Assembly: GCA_018812465.1 (NCBI GenBank) | Contig: JAHJCS010000022.1 | Location: 1 to 13,231 of the forward strand | Length of the DNA: 13,231 nt | Direction of reading: 5' to 3' | Origin: Nanobdellota archaeon | GTDB taxonomy: Archaea > Nanobdellota > Nanobdellia > Woesearchaeales > UBA12501 | In this document: in pieces, positions 1-6,158 of the stretch | Layout: each line of letters opens with the position of its first letter | Position numbering within the stretch: the first letter of the stretch is position 1 | Program-made: the position numbers and the translations under genes | The notes under the pieces: model-generated | Seen by the model: the letters and a program-made list of their open reading frames with translations, nothing else | The model's database searches: none | What the model was told of the DNA's origin: nothing

Positions 1-381
1 CTTCCTGCAGGTGTCATGGGGCACTGGAGTGACATCCTGTATAATGCCTATTCTCATGCCTGTTCTTGATAATGATCTTACAGCTGCCTGAGCTCCAGGT
101 CCAGGATTCATAGGTCCATTATGGCCTCCTGGCGCTTTTATCCTTACATGAAGGCCGGTTATTCCCTTTTCAAAAGCAATTTCTGCAACTTTCTTTGCTG
201 CTATCATCGCAACTGTCGGGGATGATTCAAGCCTGTGTGACTTTGTGACCATTCCTCCAGATACTTTTGCGATGCTTTCTCTTCCAGTGATATCTGTTAT
301 ATGAAGTATTGTATTATTATAGGATGCATAGATGTGGACAATTCCCCATTTTATTGGTTTTCTTTCTCCTCTATCTAACAT
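1..381 (-). CDS. rps11: 30S ribosomal protein uS11 (3' end cut by window edge)
   Basis: Small-subunit ribosomal protein of the 30S platform, which contacts 16S rRNA near the mRNA exit. The 127 visible codons read in one open frame to position 1 and match the archaeal uS11 pattern: [15 protein letters not shown] near the N-terminus, [18 protein letters not shown], the [18 protein letters not shown] block, then QAAVRSL and [10 protein letters not shown] just before the edge. About 5-10 residues (the basic tail) are missing. The start is the ATG at 379-381, which gives [13 protein letters not shown]. It overlaps the last 11 bases of rps4 and is preceded by an AGAGG Shine-Dalgarno-like motif inside rps4. 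Last visible gene of the rps13-rps4-rps11 operon, the usual archaeal order. I am very sure of the family; only the exact C-terminus is unseen. Confidence 0.96.
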   Translation of the reverse strand, partial: MLDRGERKPIKWGIVHIYASYNNTILHITDITGRESIAKVSGGMVTKSHRLESSPTVAMIAAKKVAEIAFEKGITGLHVRIKAPGGHNGPMNPGPGAQAAVRSLSRTGMRIGIIQDVTPVPHDTCRK

Positions 382-1003
382 TTTTCTTTCCTCTTGTGTT
401 TTGCTGTCTTCTCTTGTTGAAGTCTTTGCCTTTTCTTGCTCTGTTAGCTTCTTTCTTTTTTTCTTTGGCGGCTTTCTTCTCTGCGTCTTCTTTCACAAAC
501 CTTTCAGGATGGTCTATATTATTTATCTTTGAGCTCTGAGCAAAATTCAGCTGTGTCTCTTCTTCTGTGGAGACAAGATATGAAGGTGAGGTCATCCTCT
601 TAGGTCCAATAGTTATATGACCATGGACTATGAACTGTCTTGCCTGTTTCATTGTCTTTGCCAGGTTCTTCTTGTAAACCTGGGTCTGGAGCCTTCTCTC
701 AAGGACATCTCTTAGAGTAAGATCAAGTATAGGATCAACTGTGCTTGATTCTGCCATAAGCCCAAGTTTATTTAATTTTATGAGTATCTGTTTCTTCTCT
801 TTCTCTCCTTGAGCAGTCTTCAATGCAATAAGATTTTTTGCCTGGTCTTTGAAGTTTTTGAGCATAGACCTCATCTTATAGACTTCTTTCTTGTTGCTCA
901 TTCCATACTCTCTTACCAGAACTCTCTCTTCCTCAATCCTATCCTTCTTCCACGGGTGGGGAGGAGTTTCGTACTTTTTCCTTGTTTTCTTTGGATCTCC
1001 CAT
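371..1003 (-). CDS. rps4: 30S ribosomal protein uS4
   Basis: Primary rRNA-binding protein of the 30S body, 210 aa. The N-terminal third ([18 protein letters not shown], then RVLVREYG) is the archaeal/eukaryotic uS4 start. An S4 RNA-binding domain lies at about residues 105-165, with the typical [11 protein letters not shown] and [12 protein letters not shown] stretch. Residues from about 168 onward form a long Lys/Arg/Glu-rich tail ([20 protein letters not shown]) that looks disordered or helical and is longer than the tail of most archaeal uS4 proteins (roughly 170-180 aa in total). The ATG lies two bases after the TAA of rps13, and the 3' end overlaps the rps11 start, so the three are translationally coupled. 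Identity is clear; the functional meaning of the tail is unknown. Confidence 0.95.
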   Translation of the reverse strand: MGDPKKTRKKYETPPHPWKKDRIEEERVLVREYGMSNKKEVYKMRSMLKNFKDQAKNLIALKTAQGEKEKKQILIKLNKLGLMAESSTVDPILDLTLRDVLERRLQTQVYKKNLAKTMKQARQFIVHGHITIGPKRMTSPSYLVSTEEETQLNFAQSSKINNIDHPERFVKEDAEKKAAKEKKKEANRARKGKDFNKRRQQNTRGKKNVR

Positions 1004-1005
1004 CT

Positions 1006-1476
1006 TTATGTTTTTCCTGACTTACCGCCTTTCTTCTTGACGCCAGTCACTTTTCCTTTATTTCTTCTGAAATTTGATTTTGTCCTCTGTCCTCTGACTG
1101 GAAGACCTTCAGCATGCCTTGATCCTCTATATGATTTTATGGCCCTAAGCCTTTTGATATCATTGCTTTTATGGAATATGATATCTCCTGTGGTGATATG
1201 TTTGTCTTCTCCAGTCTCATAATCTTTTCTTCTGTTGTACATCCAGAGAGGTGCTTTGAATTTTGCTGGATTATTGACTGCGTCATCGAGTTTTTTTGCT
1301 TCTTCATCAGAAAGATGGCCTACTTTCTTGTACTTGTCTATCTTGGCCAAAGAACATATCATATTAGCGAACATGAAACTGACTCCTTTTATCTTCCTTA
1401 ATGCACTTAGGACTGGCTTATTGCCGTCAAGATCTGTATTAGCTATTCTTAATATATGCCTGAACTCTTCTGCCAT
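1006..1476 (-). CDS. rps13: 30S ribosomal protein uS13
   Basis: Head protein of the small subunit that contacts P-site tRNA and the large subunit; 156 aa from the chosen start. It reads MAEEFRHILRIANTDLDG, then the helix-two-turn-helix region (ALRKIKGVSFMFANMICS) and the diagnostic C-terminal signature SYRGSRHAEGLPVRGQRTK, followed by a basic tail. The frame is open 17 codons further upstream to an ATG at 1525-1527, but that ATG sits inside the TATA box (1525-1534). The start at 1474-1476 makes the better N-terminus and has an AGGGGT motif at 1481-1486 for ribosome binding. First gene of the rps13-rps4-rps11 operon. The predicted transcript starts near 1504, leaving a leader of about 27 nt, and a second promoter lies further upstream. 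Confidence 0.96.
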   Translation of the reverse strand: MAEEFRHILRIANTDLDGNKPVLSALRKIKGVSFMFANMICSLAKIDKYKKVGHLSDEEAKKLDDAVNNPAKFKAPLWMYNRRKDYETGEDKHITTGDIIFHKSNDIKRLRAIKSYRGSRHAEGLPVRGQRTKSNFRRNKGKVTGVKKKGGKSGKT

Positions 1477-1524
1477 TTTTACCCCTAAAATCAAAACCTG
1501 AGCAATTCTTTTGTTTCGAGAAAT

Positions 1525-1534
1525 CATATATAAA
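1525..1534 (-). promoter_or_regulatory. TATA box of the rps13 operon
   Basis: On the minus strand the sequence reads TTTATATATG. An archaeal TATA box here predicts a transcript start near 1504, followed by a short leader carrying an AGGGGT ribosome-binding motif at 1481-1486 and the rps13 ATG at 1476. Inferred from spacing only. Confidence 0.6.
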
Positions 1535-1552
1535 ACATATATAAGCGTCAGC

Positions 1553-1603
1553 TGATATATGCCCTAAAAGCGCTCGAAACACTGAACTCGGGCTGTGATA
1601 TCA
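1553..1603 (-). ncRNA. Promoter-linked hairpin upstream of rps13 (candidate leader element or small RNA)
   Basis: Bases 1553-1558 (TGATAT) pair perfectly with 1598-1603 (ATATCA). After a small asymmetric internal loop, GCCC at 1561-1564 pairs with GGGC at 1590-1593, and a weaker inner stem AGCG/CACT can form inside. A strong minus-strand promoter lies at 1628-1635 with a predicted start near 1605, which is almost exactly the first base of this hairpin. Either a small RNA starts here, or the rps13 operon has a second, longer leader with a 5'-terminal hairpin. I found no convincing C/D or H/ACA boxes. The strand is inferred from the promoter, since the stem itself is symmetric. Confidence 0.4.
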
Positions 1604-1627
1604 ATATAATGATGGAAAAAGGGGTGG

Positions 1628-1635
1628 TTTATAAA
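1628..1635 (-). promoter_or_regulatory. Strong BRE/TATA promoter upstream of rps13
   Basis: The minus strand reads GAAACC then TTTATAAA, a close match to an archaeal BRE plus TATA box and similar to the rnpB promoter in this window. The first T is about 30 nt before 1605, where the hairpin at 1553-1603 begins. It lies 50 nt downstream of tRNA-His and is therefore separate from the tRNA promoter. Confidence 0.6.
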
Positions 1636-1684
1636 GGTTTCTGAAACAGGTTGTTAAGACCTCATTTAGGTTTCTTGATTATAA

Positions 1685-1759
1685 TGGGGCGGCCAGCGGG
1701 AATCGAACCCGCGCCCGAGGCTCCACAGGCCTCTATGCTACCATTACACAATGGCCGCC
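1685..1759 (-). tRNA. trnH: tRNA-His (GTG), with encoded CCA
   Basis: The minus strand folds into a full cloverleaf. The acceptor stem is 7 bp (GCGGCCA with TGGCCGC), preceded by an encoded extra G at position -1 that faces C73, the identity element of histidine tRNA. The D arm has an AATGGTA loop. The anticodon stem is GAGGC/GCCTC with loop CTGTGGA, giving anticodon GTG. The T arm is GCGGG-TTCGATT-CCCGC with a 4-nt variable loop. Directly 3' of the discriminator, CCA is encoded at 1685-1687. The mature body without CCA is 1688-1759. No intron is seen. A TATA-like TTTAAAAAGC at 1785-1794 would start transcription about 5 nt before the tRNA. Confidence 0.96.
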
Positions 1760-1784
1760 ATGATAACCTCTTGAATCAGGGAGT

Positions 1785-1794
1785 GCTTTTTAAA
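1785..1794 (-). promoter_or_regulatory. TATA box of tRNA-His
   Basis: The minus strand reads CTTTAAAAAGC. Its first T at 1794 is about 30 nt before 1764, giving a short 5' leader that RNase P would remove from the tRNA at 1759. Confidence 0.5.
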
Positions 1795-1823
1795 GATTTT
1801 GTTATTTGGAGTGCTGCCCAAAT

Positions 1824-1846
1824 AAAGGTTTTTCATGAAAACCTTT
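1824..1846. repeat. Perfect 9-bp inverted repeat at a promoter (possible operator)
   Basis: AAAGGTTTT at 1824-1832 and AAAACCTTT at 1838-1846 are exact reverse complements separated by 5 nt. The right arm runs into the BRE/TATA region (1844-1852) of the plus-strand membrane protein gene at 1874, so a dimeric regulator bound here would block transcription factor binding. Other promoters in the window have the AAAGG/AACC motif only once. Confidence 0.45.
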
Positions 1847-1852
1847 TTATGC
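1844..1852 (+). promoter_or_regulatory. TATA-like box of the 212-aa membrane protein gene
   Basis: The T-rich TTTTTATGC element lies about 26 nt (centre to ATG) upstream of 1874, the spacing expected for a leaderless archaeal transcript starting at that ATG. This favours 1874 over the in-frame ATG at 1835, which lies upstream of the element. Confidence 0.45.
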
Positions 1853-1873
1853 AAATACCTTCTCCATGCGGTT

Positions 1874-2512
1874 ATGAAGTCAAAAGAGGTAATACTTGTA
1901 ATCTCTGTCATGTTCATAATGCTCATGTCACTTGGTTTTGTTTACATCTCAAGCATGAGCATAGAATCTCTGAGATCAACAGAACCTCCTTGTGATTTCT
2001 CTGCACCTTTTGATCTGCTTGATTTTGCTCTTTTTAAGGTTCTCATAATATTTATCCCAGTGCTTTTTGTGATCGGTTCAGCAGACTTTCTTCTGTCCAA
2101 GAAGTTATTCAAATCATCATCAATCTTCCTTACAGTATTCCTGTCTTTGATATTCATCCATATGTTTTTTATTCTTGTGGCTGGAAACAGGAGCCACTGC
2201 ACACTCAACCCGACACCAGAATATATGGAATCCCATGTTTCAGACATAGAGAATCAACTGAAGATAATGATCCTGAATGGAAATCAGGCAGACAGGATAA
2301 CTTTCAAGACAATCAACTCAAGATTAATTGATAAGATATGCTTTTCTGAGCCTGATTCTTTAGTGATCTTCTATGGATTAGATTCTGTAAGAGAATCCCA
2401 GACAGAAGTTTTTGCGCTTGGCCAGGAGAGCAAGTGCGCTCTTCCTGTAGACAGCAAATTCAGTCTCAAGTTCCAGGGAACAGGCAATATCACAAGAATA
2501 GTATTTTCATGA
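1874..2512 (+). CDS. Hypothetical membrane protein with C-terminal soluble domain
   Basis: I do not recognise this 212-aa protein. It starts MKSKEVILVISVMFIMLMSLGF, a hydrophobic segment that could be a signal anchor. Two more hydrophobic helices follow at about residues 50-72 (LFKVLIIFIPVLFVIGSADF) and 80-102 (SIFLTVFLSLIFIHMFFILV). The last 110 residues are hydrophilic with several cysteines (NRSHCTLNP, KICFSEPD, SKCALPVD) and would lie on one side of the membrane. The start at 1874 is chosen because an upstream in-frame ATG at 1835 precedes the TATA-like element. It is the only gene on the plus strand in this window, divergent from tRNA-His and convergent with the gene at 2520, with 7 bases between their stops. 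Confidence 0.75.
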   Translation: MKSKEVILVISVMFIMLMSLGFVYISSMSIESLRSTEPPCDFSAPFDLLDFALFKVLIIFIPVLFVIGSADFLLSKKLFKSSSIFLTVFLSLIFIHMFFILVAGNRSHCTLNPTPEYMESHVSDIENQLKIMILNGNQADRITFKTINSRLIDKICFSEPDSLVIFYGLDSVRESQTEVFALGQESKCALPVDSKFSLKFQGTGNITRIVFS

Positions 2513-2519
2513 TCTGATT

Positions 2520-3059
2520 CTATGATGTCTTTACTTCAATCTTTTTCCATTTCCTTCTGGCTTCCATGAACTGGGAGAATATATAAGGCACAAGGAACGC
2601 AGAGATATAGACAATGCTTATGAATATAGGATCCTCCTTGCCTGGAGTGCCGAGTCTCAGCGAGAAACTATTGGCTATACTGACCATTATAAAAACATTG
2701 ATCAAGGCTATGCCTGGAATGAATATTGCTGCAAGAAGATGATGATGAGTCTTTATATGTTCGATATCAAGCACTACAAGATTAAACAGCAGCCCGAATA
2801 TAAACCCGAGAACAACCACAATCAAGCTAAGCTGTAATGGGTTCATCACAAGCAGGAATGGTATGAGTATAATTGATATGAGGAAGTTTGCGACTGTGAG
2901 CACAAGAAGTGTGGCCCAGTATACTGTCTTGTTCATCTCTTTTTTGAACCCGACATGCTTATCTTGCTTACCTTCTCCATGGATCATTCCTAGGGTCTTA
3001 TATATCTCCTCTTCTCCCCACCCTTTCTCCATCAGGCTTTCTCTTGTTATATCAGCCAT
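2520..3059 (-). CDS. Hypothetical four-helix membrane protein downstream of the MinD-like gene
   Basis: 179 aa, family not recognised. The first 40 residues are soluble and include ITRESLMEKGWGEEEIYKTL, a small helical motif resembling UBA/CUE-like segments that precede membrane regions in other archaeal proteins (a resemblance only). Four hydrophobic helices follow at about 47-70, 76-98, 107-129 and 144-165. A histidine-rich loop HIKTHHHL (101-108) lies between helices 2 and 3, and the C-terminus is basic (EARRKWKKIEVK), which places it in the cytoplasm by the positive-inside rule. A GAGG motif 4 nt before the ATG can serve as ribosome-binding site. The gene begins 57 bases after the MinD-like gene on the same strand, so co-transcription is likely but not certain. 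Confidence 0.75.
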   Translation of the reverse strand: MADITRESLMEKGWGEEEIYKTLGMIHGEGKQDKHVGFKKEMNKTVYWATLLVLTVANFLISIILIPFLLVMNPLQLSLIVVVLGFIFGLLFNLVVLDIEHIKTHHHLLAAIFIPGIALINVFIMVSIANSFSLRLGTPGKEDPIFISIVYISAFLVPYIFSQFMEARRKWKKIEVKTS

Positions 3060-3116
3060 TCTGCCTCTTTTTTATGGTTTTAATAATAATATCAATAGGG
3101 GAATATTTTGGATATC

Positions 3117-3890
3117 TTAAATCTTCTCATAAAGCCTATCCAGAAAATCCTTATTTCCTGCTTTGATGCTATGTGTGTAATCCTGCCCCATCATCTGGGC
3201 TGCTATCCTCTTGAAAGCAAGAGAAGCAGGTGTATCAGGATAAAGGTAGACCATCGGCTGCCTTGCCACAATTGATTTAGGAACACTCGTATCATCCGGG
3301 ATGATCCCAAGAATGTTCTTGTCAAGCATAGCTTCGATGTTTTTTATCTCCATATCAAAATCTGATCCTGAATGTTTGTTGATTATCACTCCAAGTACCT
3401 TGATTCCTGCATCCTCAGCAATCCTTATTGTCTTGAGAGTGTCTGTCACTGATGGCACATCGGGATTAGTCACAGCAATGAGCTCATCTGCTGCTAAAAT
3501 TACAGAAAGAACATCTCTTCCAAGGCCGCCTTCTGTGTCAATCAAGACCATATCAGTTGTTCCCACAAGATCAAGCAGGACATTCCTGAAGTTCTTCAAT
3601 TCTCCTATCTCTCTTGCTATCTGAAGCGATATGTTTCCAGGAATTACCCTTAGCCCTGAAGGATGTATATAAGCAGCATCTGTGATATGCTTTCTTCCTT
3701 CAAGCACATCATGCAAGGTATGTTCCAGTTTTGGAGTGCCTAAGTGTATGCTCACATTAGGTTTGGATGTATTAGCATCAAGCACCACCACATCCTTGCC
3801 AAAGTTCGCAAGTGCTGTGCCCAGGTTTATTGCTGTAGTGGTTCTGCCTACCCCTCCCTTAGCTGAGCCTATAGCAACAAATCTTGTCAT
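3117..3890 (-). CDS. MinD/ParA-family ATPase with altered P-loop
   Basis: 257 aa, a member of the deviant-Walker-A (SIMIBI) ATPases that dimerise on ATP and position proteins or DNA, often at the membrane. The N-terminus is FVAIGSAKGGVGRTTTAINL. The signature lysine K11 is kept, but the P-loop lysine is replaced by R16. Walker A' is VVVLDANTSKPN (D38). Walker B is MVLID (114-118), followed by TEGGLGRDV where MinD usually has TPAG. A TNPD motif at 141-144 and NK at 171-172 fit base recognition in this family. The end, KDFLDRLYEKI, could form the short amphipathic helix MinD uses to bind membranes. Its ATG overlaps the stop of the upstream 151-aa gene (ATGA), implying translational coupling. 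The family is clear; the partner and cargo are not. Confidence 0.9.
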   Translation of the reverse strand: MTRFVAIGSAKGGVGRTTTAINLGTALANFGKDVVVLDANTSKPNVSIHLGTPKLEHTLHDVLEGRKHITDAAYIHPSGLRVIPGNISLQIAREIGELKNFRNVLLDLVGTTDMVLIDTEGGLGRDVLSVILAADELIAVTNPDVPSVTDTLKTIRIAEDAGIKVLGVIINKHSGSDFDMEIKNIEAMLDKNILGIIPDDTSVPKSIVARQPMVYLYPDTPASLAFKRIAAQMMGQDYTHSIKAGNKDFLDRLYEKI

Positions 3891-4342
3891 ATCTCACCTT
3901 TTATGACTTTGTTCACATGATCATAATACTCTTTTATTCTCTTATAATAATCAGTTATATTATCTATATTGATTTCCATCTTCTCTTCGCCAACCTGCAC
4001 AGTCATTGTGACATGCCTCCTGAACTCTTTGGCTCTGTCAAAAGGAGCTCGGTTTATCTTCCTAAGCAGGATATAGAAATCAGCTATCTCCTTGATCTTG
4101 TCATCCTGATAATTCTCCTTTACTTTGTTTGATTTGGCAATAGGCTGCTCTGGCAAAGAGTCTATCTTTCCTTCTGCTTCCATCTTCTTTAGAAGAGAGT
4201 TAAGCATGAATTCAACTGAAGCAATCATCCTCTCAAGTATGCTCTTGAAGATGTCACATGTCCTTGTATATTTAAGGCTGACATATATCAGATGATCAAC
4301 TCTCTTTAGTTCTTCTTGCGCTTTTTCAAGGTTATCTTTCAT
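3887..4342 (-). CDS. Hypothetical helical protein, paralogue of the next gene upstream
   Basis: 151 aa, mostly alpha-helical, with no signal peptide or membrane segment; family not named. It opens with KAQEELKRVDHLIYVSLKYT and continues CDIFKSILERMIASVEFML. After a linker rich in charged residues (about 60-80) comes a second helical half with ILLRKINRAPF and the motif KEFRRHVTM (105-113), then a short strand-like segment and a final helix. It aligns with the 159-aa neighbour along its whole length (shared DH near residue 16-20, LE near 36-40, EF near 106-112, same final helix), so the two are ancient tandem duplicates and may form a heterodimer (inference). It lies 2 nt after the 159-aa gene and overlaps the MinD-like gene by 4 nt. 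Confidence 0.8.
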   Translation of the reverse strand: MKDNLEKAQEELKRVDHLIYVSLKYTRTCDIFKSILERMIASVEFMLNSLLKKMEAEGKIDSLPEQPIAKSNKVKENYQDDKIKEIADFYILLRKINRAPFDRAKEFRRHVTMTVQVGEEKMEINIDNITDYYKRIKEYYDHVNKVIKGEI

Positions 4343-4344
4343 TT

Positions 4345-4824
4345 TCAGAAATCCTCATTCTGCTTTATTATTGCATTCATATCATTTATTATCTGTTTTG
4401 ACTTTGCGACATACTTCTTTAGGTCATCCGGGGTCAATATTTTCATCTGGTAATCATCAGAACACATGACAAACACGCCTTTTCTTGAGAACTCCATTGA
4501 GCTCTTCTTATGTGATACTATCATGCTCTTGATATCCCCTATGAATGAGATTGCTTCCTTGTCTATCTTATATTTTTCGACAAGCCTCATCTTGAACATA
4601 TTGAATTTGGACTCAAAATTCTCGCTGAATGGAGGTATCCTCTTATGCAGCCTCTCAAAATGCAGAAGGGCAGTCATGGAATTGGTCAATGACAGGAATA
4701 TGTTCTCCAGAACTGTAAGCAGGAGCTTTGGGTCATTTACCATAGGATATGTCTGTGTGAGCATATGGTCAGCTATCTTTATATTCTTTATAGCCTTATC
4801 TCTAACCTCCTGGTATTTCTCCAT
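4345..4824 (-). CDS. Hypothetical helical protein, first gene of the MinD-like operon
   Basis: 159 aa, soluble and helical, not a family I can name. Residues 13-55 (KNIKIADHMLTQTYPM to NSMTALLHF) and 85-115 (KYKIDKEAISFIGDIKSMI, then HKKSSMEFSRKG) match the order and spacing of the paralogue downstream. The helical layout resembles small nucleotide- or protein-binding helical bundles, including HEPN-type folds, but the HEPN RNase motif (R followed by 4-6 residues and H) is not evident, so I make no such claim. The start at 4824 lies about 30 nt after the first T of a TATA box at 4846-4854, so the mRNA is probably leaderless. This promoter likely drives the whole run of genes down to 2520. Confidence 0.8.
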   Translation of the reverse strand: MEKYQEVRDKAIKNIKIADHMLTQTYPMVNDPKLLLTVLENIFLSLTNSMTALLHFERLHKRIPPFSENFESKFNMFKMRLVEKYKIDKEAISFIGDIKSMIVSHKKSSMEFSRKGVFVMCSDDYQMKILTPDDLKKYVAKSKQIINDMNAIIKQNEDF

Positions 4825-4845
4825 GAGAACACATATGGGGATTAT

Positions 4846-4854
4846 GTATTTAAA
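4846..4854 (-). promoter_or_regulatory. BRE/TATA promoter of the MinD-like operon
   Basis: The minus strand reads AAAAGG followed by TTTAAATAC. The distance to the ATG at 4824 predicts a leaderless transcript. The same AAAGGTTTAAATAC core occurs upstream of the 574-aa gene at 12021-12030. Confidence 0.7.
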
Positions 4855-4865
4855 CCTTTTGCTTT

Positions 4866-4886
4866 AAAAAGCCCTATTAGGGCTTT
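4866..4886 (-). terminator. Hairpin plus T-run terminator of the secG-nac-CNNM operon
   Basis: The minus strand forms the perfect stem AAAGCCC/GGGCTTT around a 5-nt loop, followed immediately by a run of five T. It starts 6 bases after the stop of the CNNM/CorC gene and lies just before the promoter of the next operon, so it separates the two transcription units. Confidence 0.65.
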
Positions 4887-4892
4887 ATAACT

Positions 4893-6158
4893 CTATTTGC
4901 TGTTATATTTGCCTTTCTTCCTTATTATCTTGAGTGTAAGGACCCTGTTATTGGCCATATTATCCACGATCAGGTCAAATCCGCTGAACCATATCTTATC
5001 CCCTGATTTTGGTATTCTTCCAAGCTTTTCCAGCACAAAAGCGCCCAATGTCCTTTTGAGGTTCTTATGGAAACCAAGTTTCAGGGCATCATTCAGCTTA
5101 TTAAGCGTTGTCTCTGCATCTACAATTGCTGTTTTGTTATCCACTATCCTGATCATCTCCTTCCTTATTTCATTCTCATCATATATCTCTCCGACAATCT
5201 CCTCAAGGATGTCCTCAAGAGTCACAATTCCAAGGAAGCCTCCATGTTCATCAACAACTATTGCCATATGCTGCTTCTTTTTCTGGAATTCTCTTAGCAG
5301 CTCATCAATCTTCTTTTTCTTAGGCACAAACATAACCTGCTTGATGAGATCCTTGATTGTGACTTTTGTATTCAGCTTGTCTATATTATGAAGTAGGTCC
5401 TTGATATAGAGTATGCCAATGATATCATCAACCTTGTCCTGAAACACAGGAACTCTTGTGAATTTGTTCTTCTTAAGAAATATCATGAGGTTGCTGAAGC
5501 TGGTGTCAGCAGAAAGCCTTACAACATCTGTTCTTGGCACCATTATCTCTCTGACCTCTATATCATCGAACTCAAATATCTTATGGATCATGTCCTTTTC
5601 TTCTTTTCCTATACCGCCTGCTTCATGGCTTATGTTAACTATACTTCTAAGCTCTTCCTCGCTTATCTTCCTCTTGCCAAACTCTCTGTTTCCAGAGATC
5701 TTTGTGACTGTTTTTATGAATTTATCAAGAAAGAATGTAATCGGCATGAAGATGGTTTGCATAACCAGGACAGGTTTTGATACTGTCAGGGCTATGTTTT
5801 CTGCATAGATTGTGGCAAATGCCTTTGGTGTTATCTCTCCAAATATCAGTATCAAAAGGGTCATGACTCCTACTGCAATACCTGCTCCTTTGCTTCCAAA
5901 CATATCAATTGCCATCACAGTAGCTATGGCTGATGCTGCGATATTCACGAGGTTATTTCCTATAAGTATTGTTATGAGAAGCCTGTGAGGATTAGACTTG
6001 AGTTTCATGAGCGTGTCTGCCCCTCTTACTTTCTTTTCTGCTAAATGTCTAGCCCTCATATTGCTTATAGAGAAGAAAGCAATCTCTATTCCTGAGAAGA
6101 ATCCTGATAACAAGATGAGAACAACCAGTATTATTATTTCAACAGCAGCCATCTTCAT
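4893..6158 (-). CDS. CNNM/CorC (hemolysin C-type) membrane protein with CBS domains
   Basis: 421 aa, the family of DUF21/CNNM divalent-metal (Mg2+/Co2+) transport or efflux proteins. The N-terminal membrane domain (about 5-165) begins VEIIILVVLILLSGFFSGIE, with the characteristic GxxSGxE-like turn in its first helix, and includes LLITILIGNNLVNIAASAI and LILIFGEITPKAFA. The soluble part follows: a CBS pair (about 195-325; IMVPRTDVV, FTRVPVFQDKVDDIIGILYIKDLL, MAIVVDEHGGFLGIVTLEDILEEIVGEI), which binds adenine nucleotides in relatives, then a CorC_HlyC domain (about 335-415) ending in LKIIRKKGK. Length and order are complete. The start ATG overlaps the stop of nac (ATGA); a second ATG two codons in could be used instead. 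The exact substrate cannot be read from the sequence. Confidence 0.92.
   Translation of the reverse strand: MKMAAVEIIILVVLILLSGFFSGIEIAFFSISNMRARHLAEKKVRGADTLMKLKSNPHRLLITILIGNNLVNIAASAIATVMAIDMFGSKGAGIAVGVMTLLILIFGEITPKAFATIYAENIALTVSKPVLVMQTIFMPITFFLDKFIKTVTKISGNREFGKRKISEEELRSIVNISHEAGGIGKEEKDMIHKIFEFDDIEVREIMVPRTDVVRLSADTSFSNLMIFLKKNKFTRVPVFQDKVDDIIGILYIKDLLHNIDKLNTKVTIKDLIKQVMFVPKKKKIDELLREFQKKKQHMAIVVDEHGGFLGIVTLEDILEEIVGEIYDENEIRKEMIRIVDNKTAIVDAETTLNKLNDALKLGFHKNLKRTLGAFVLEKLGRIPKSGDKIWFSGFDLIVDNMANNRVLTLKIIRKKGKYNSK

Noticed and set aside
1651..1995. 114-codon plus-strand frame
   Set aside because: It reads antisense through tRNA-His (the MGRPAGIEPAPEA start is the familiar tRNA artefact) and overlaps the better-supported gene at 1874.
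4345..4824. HEPN-type toxin RNase with its partner
   Set aside because: The helical layout suggested it, but no R-x4-6-H catalytic motif is evident and the neighbour is a paralogue rather than a nucleotidyltransferase antitoxin.
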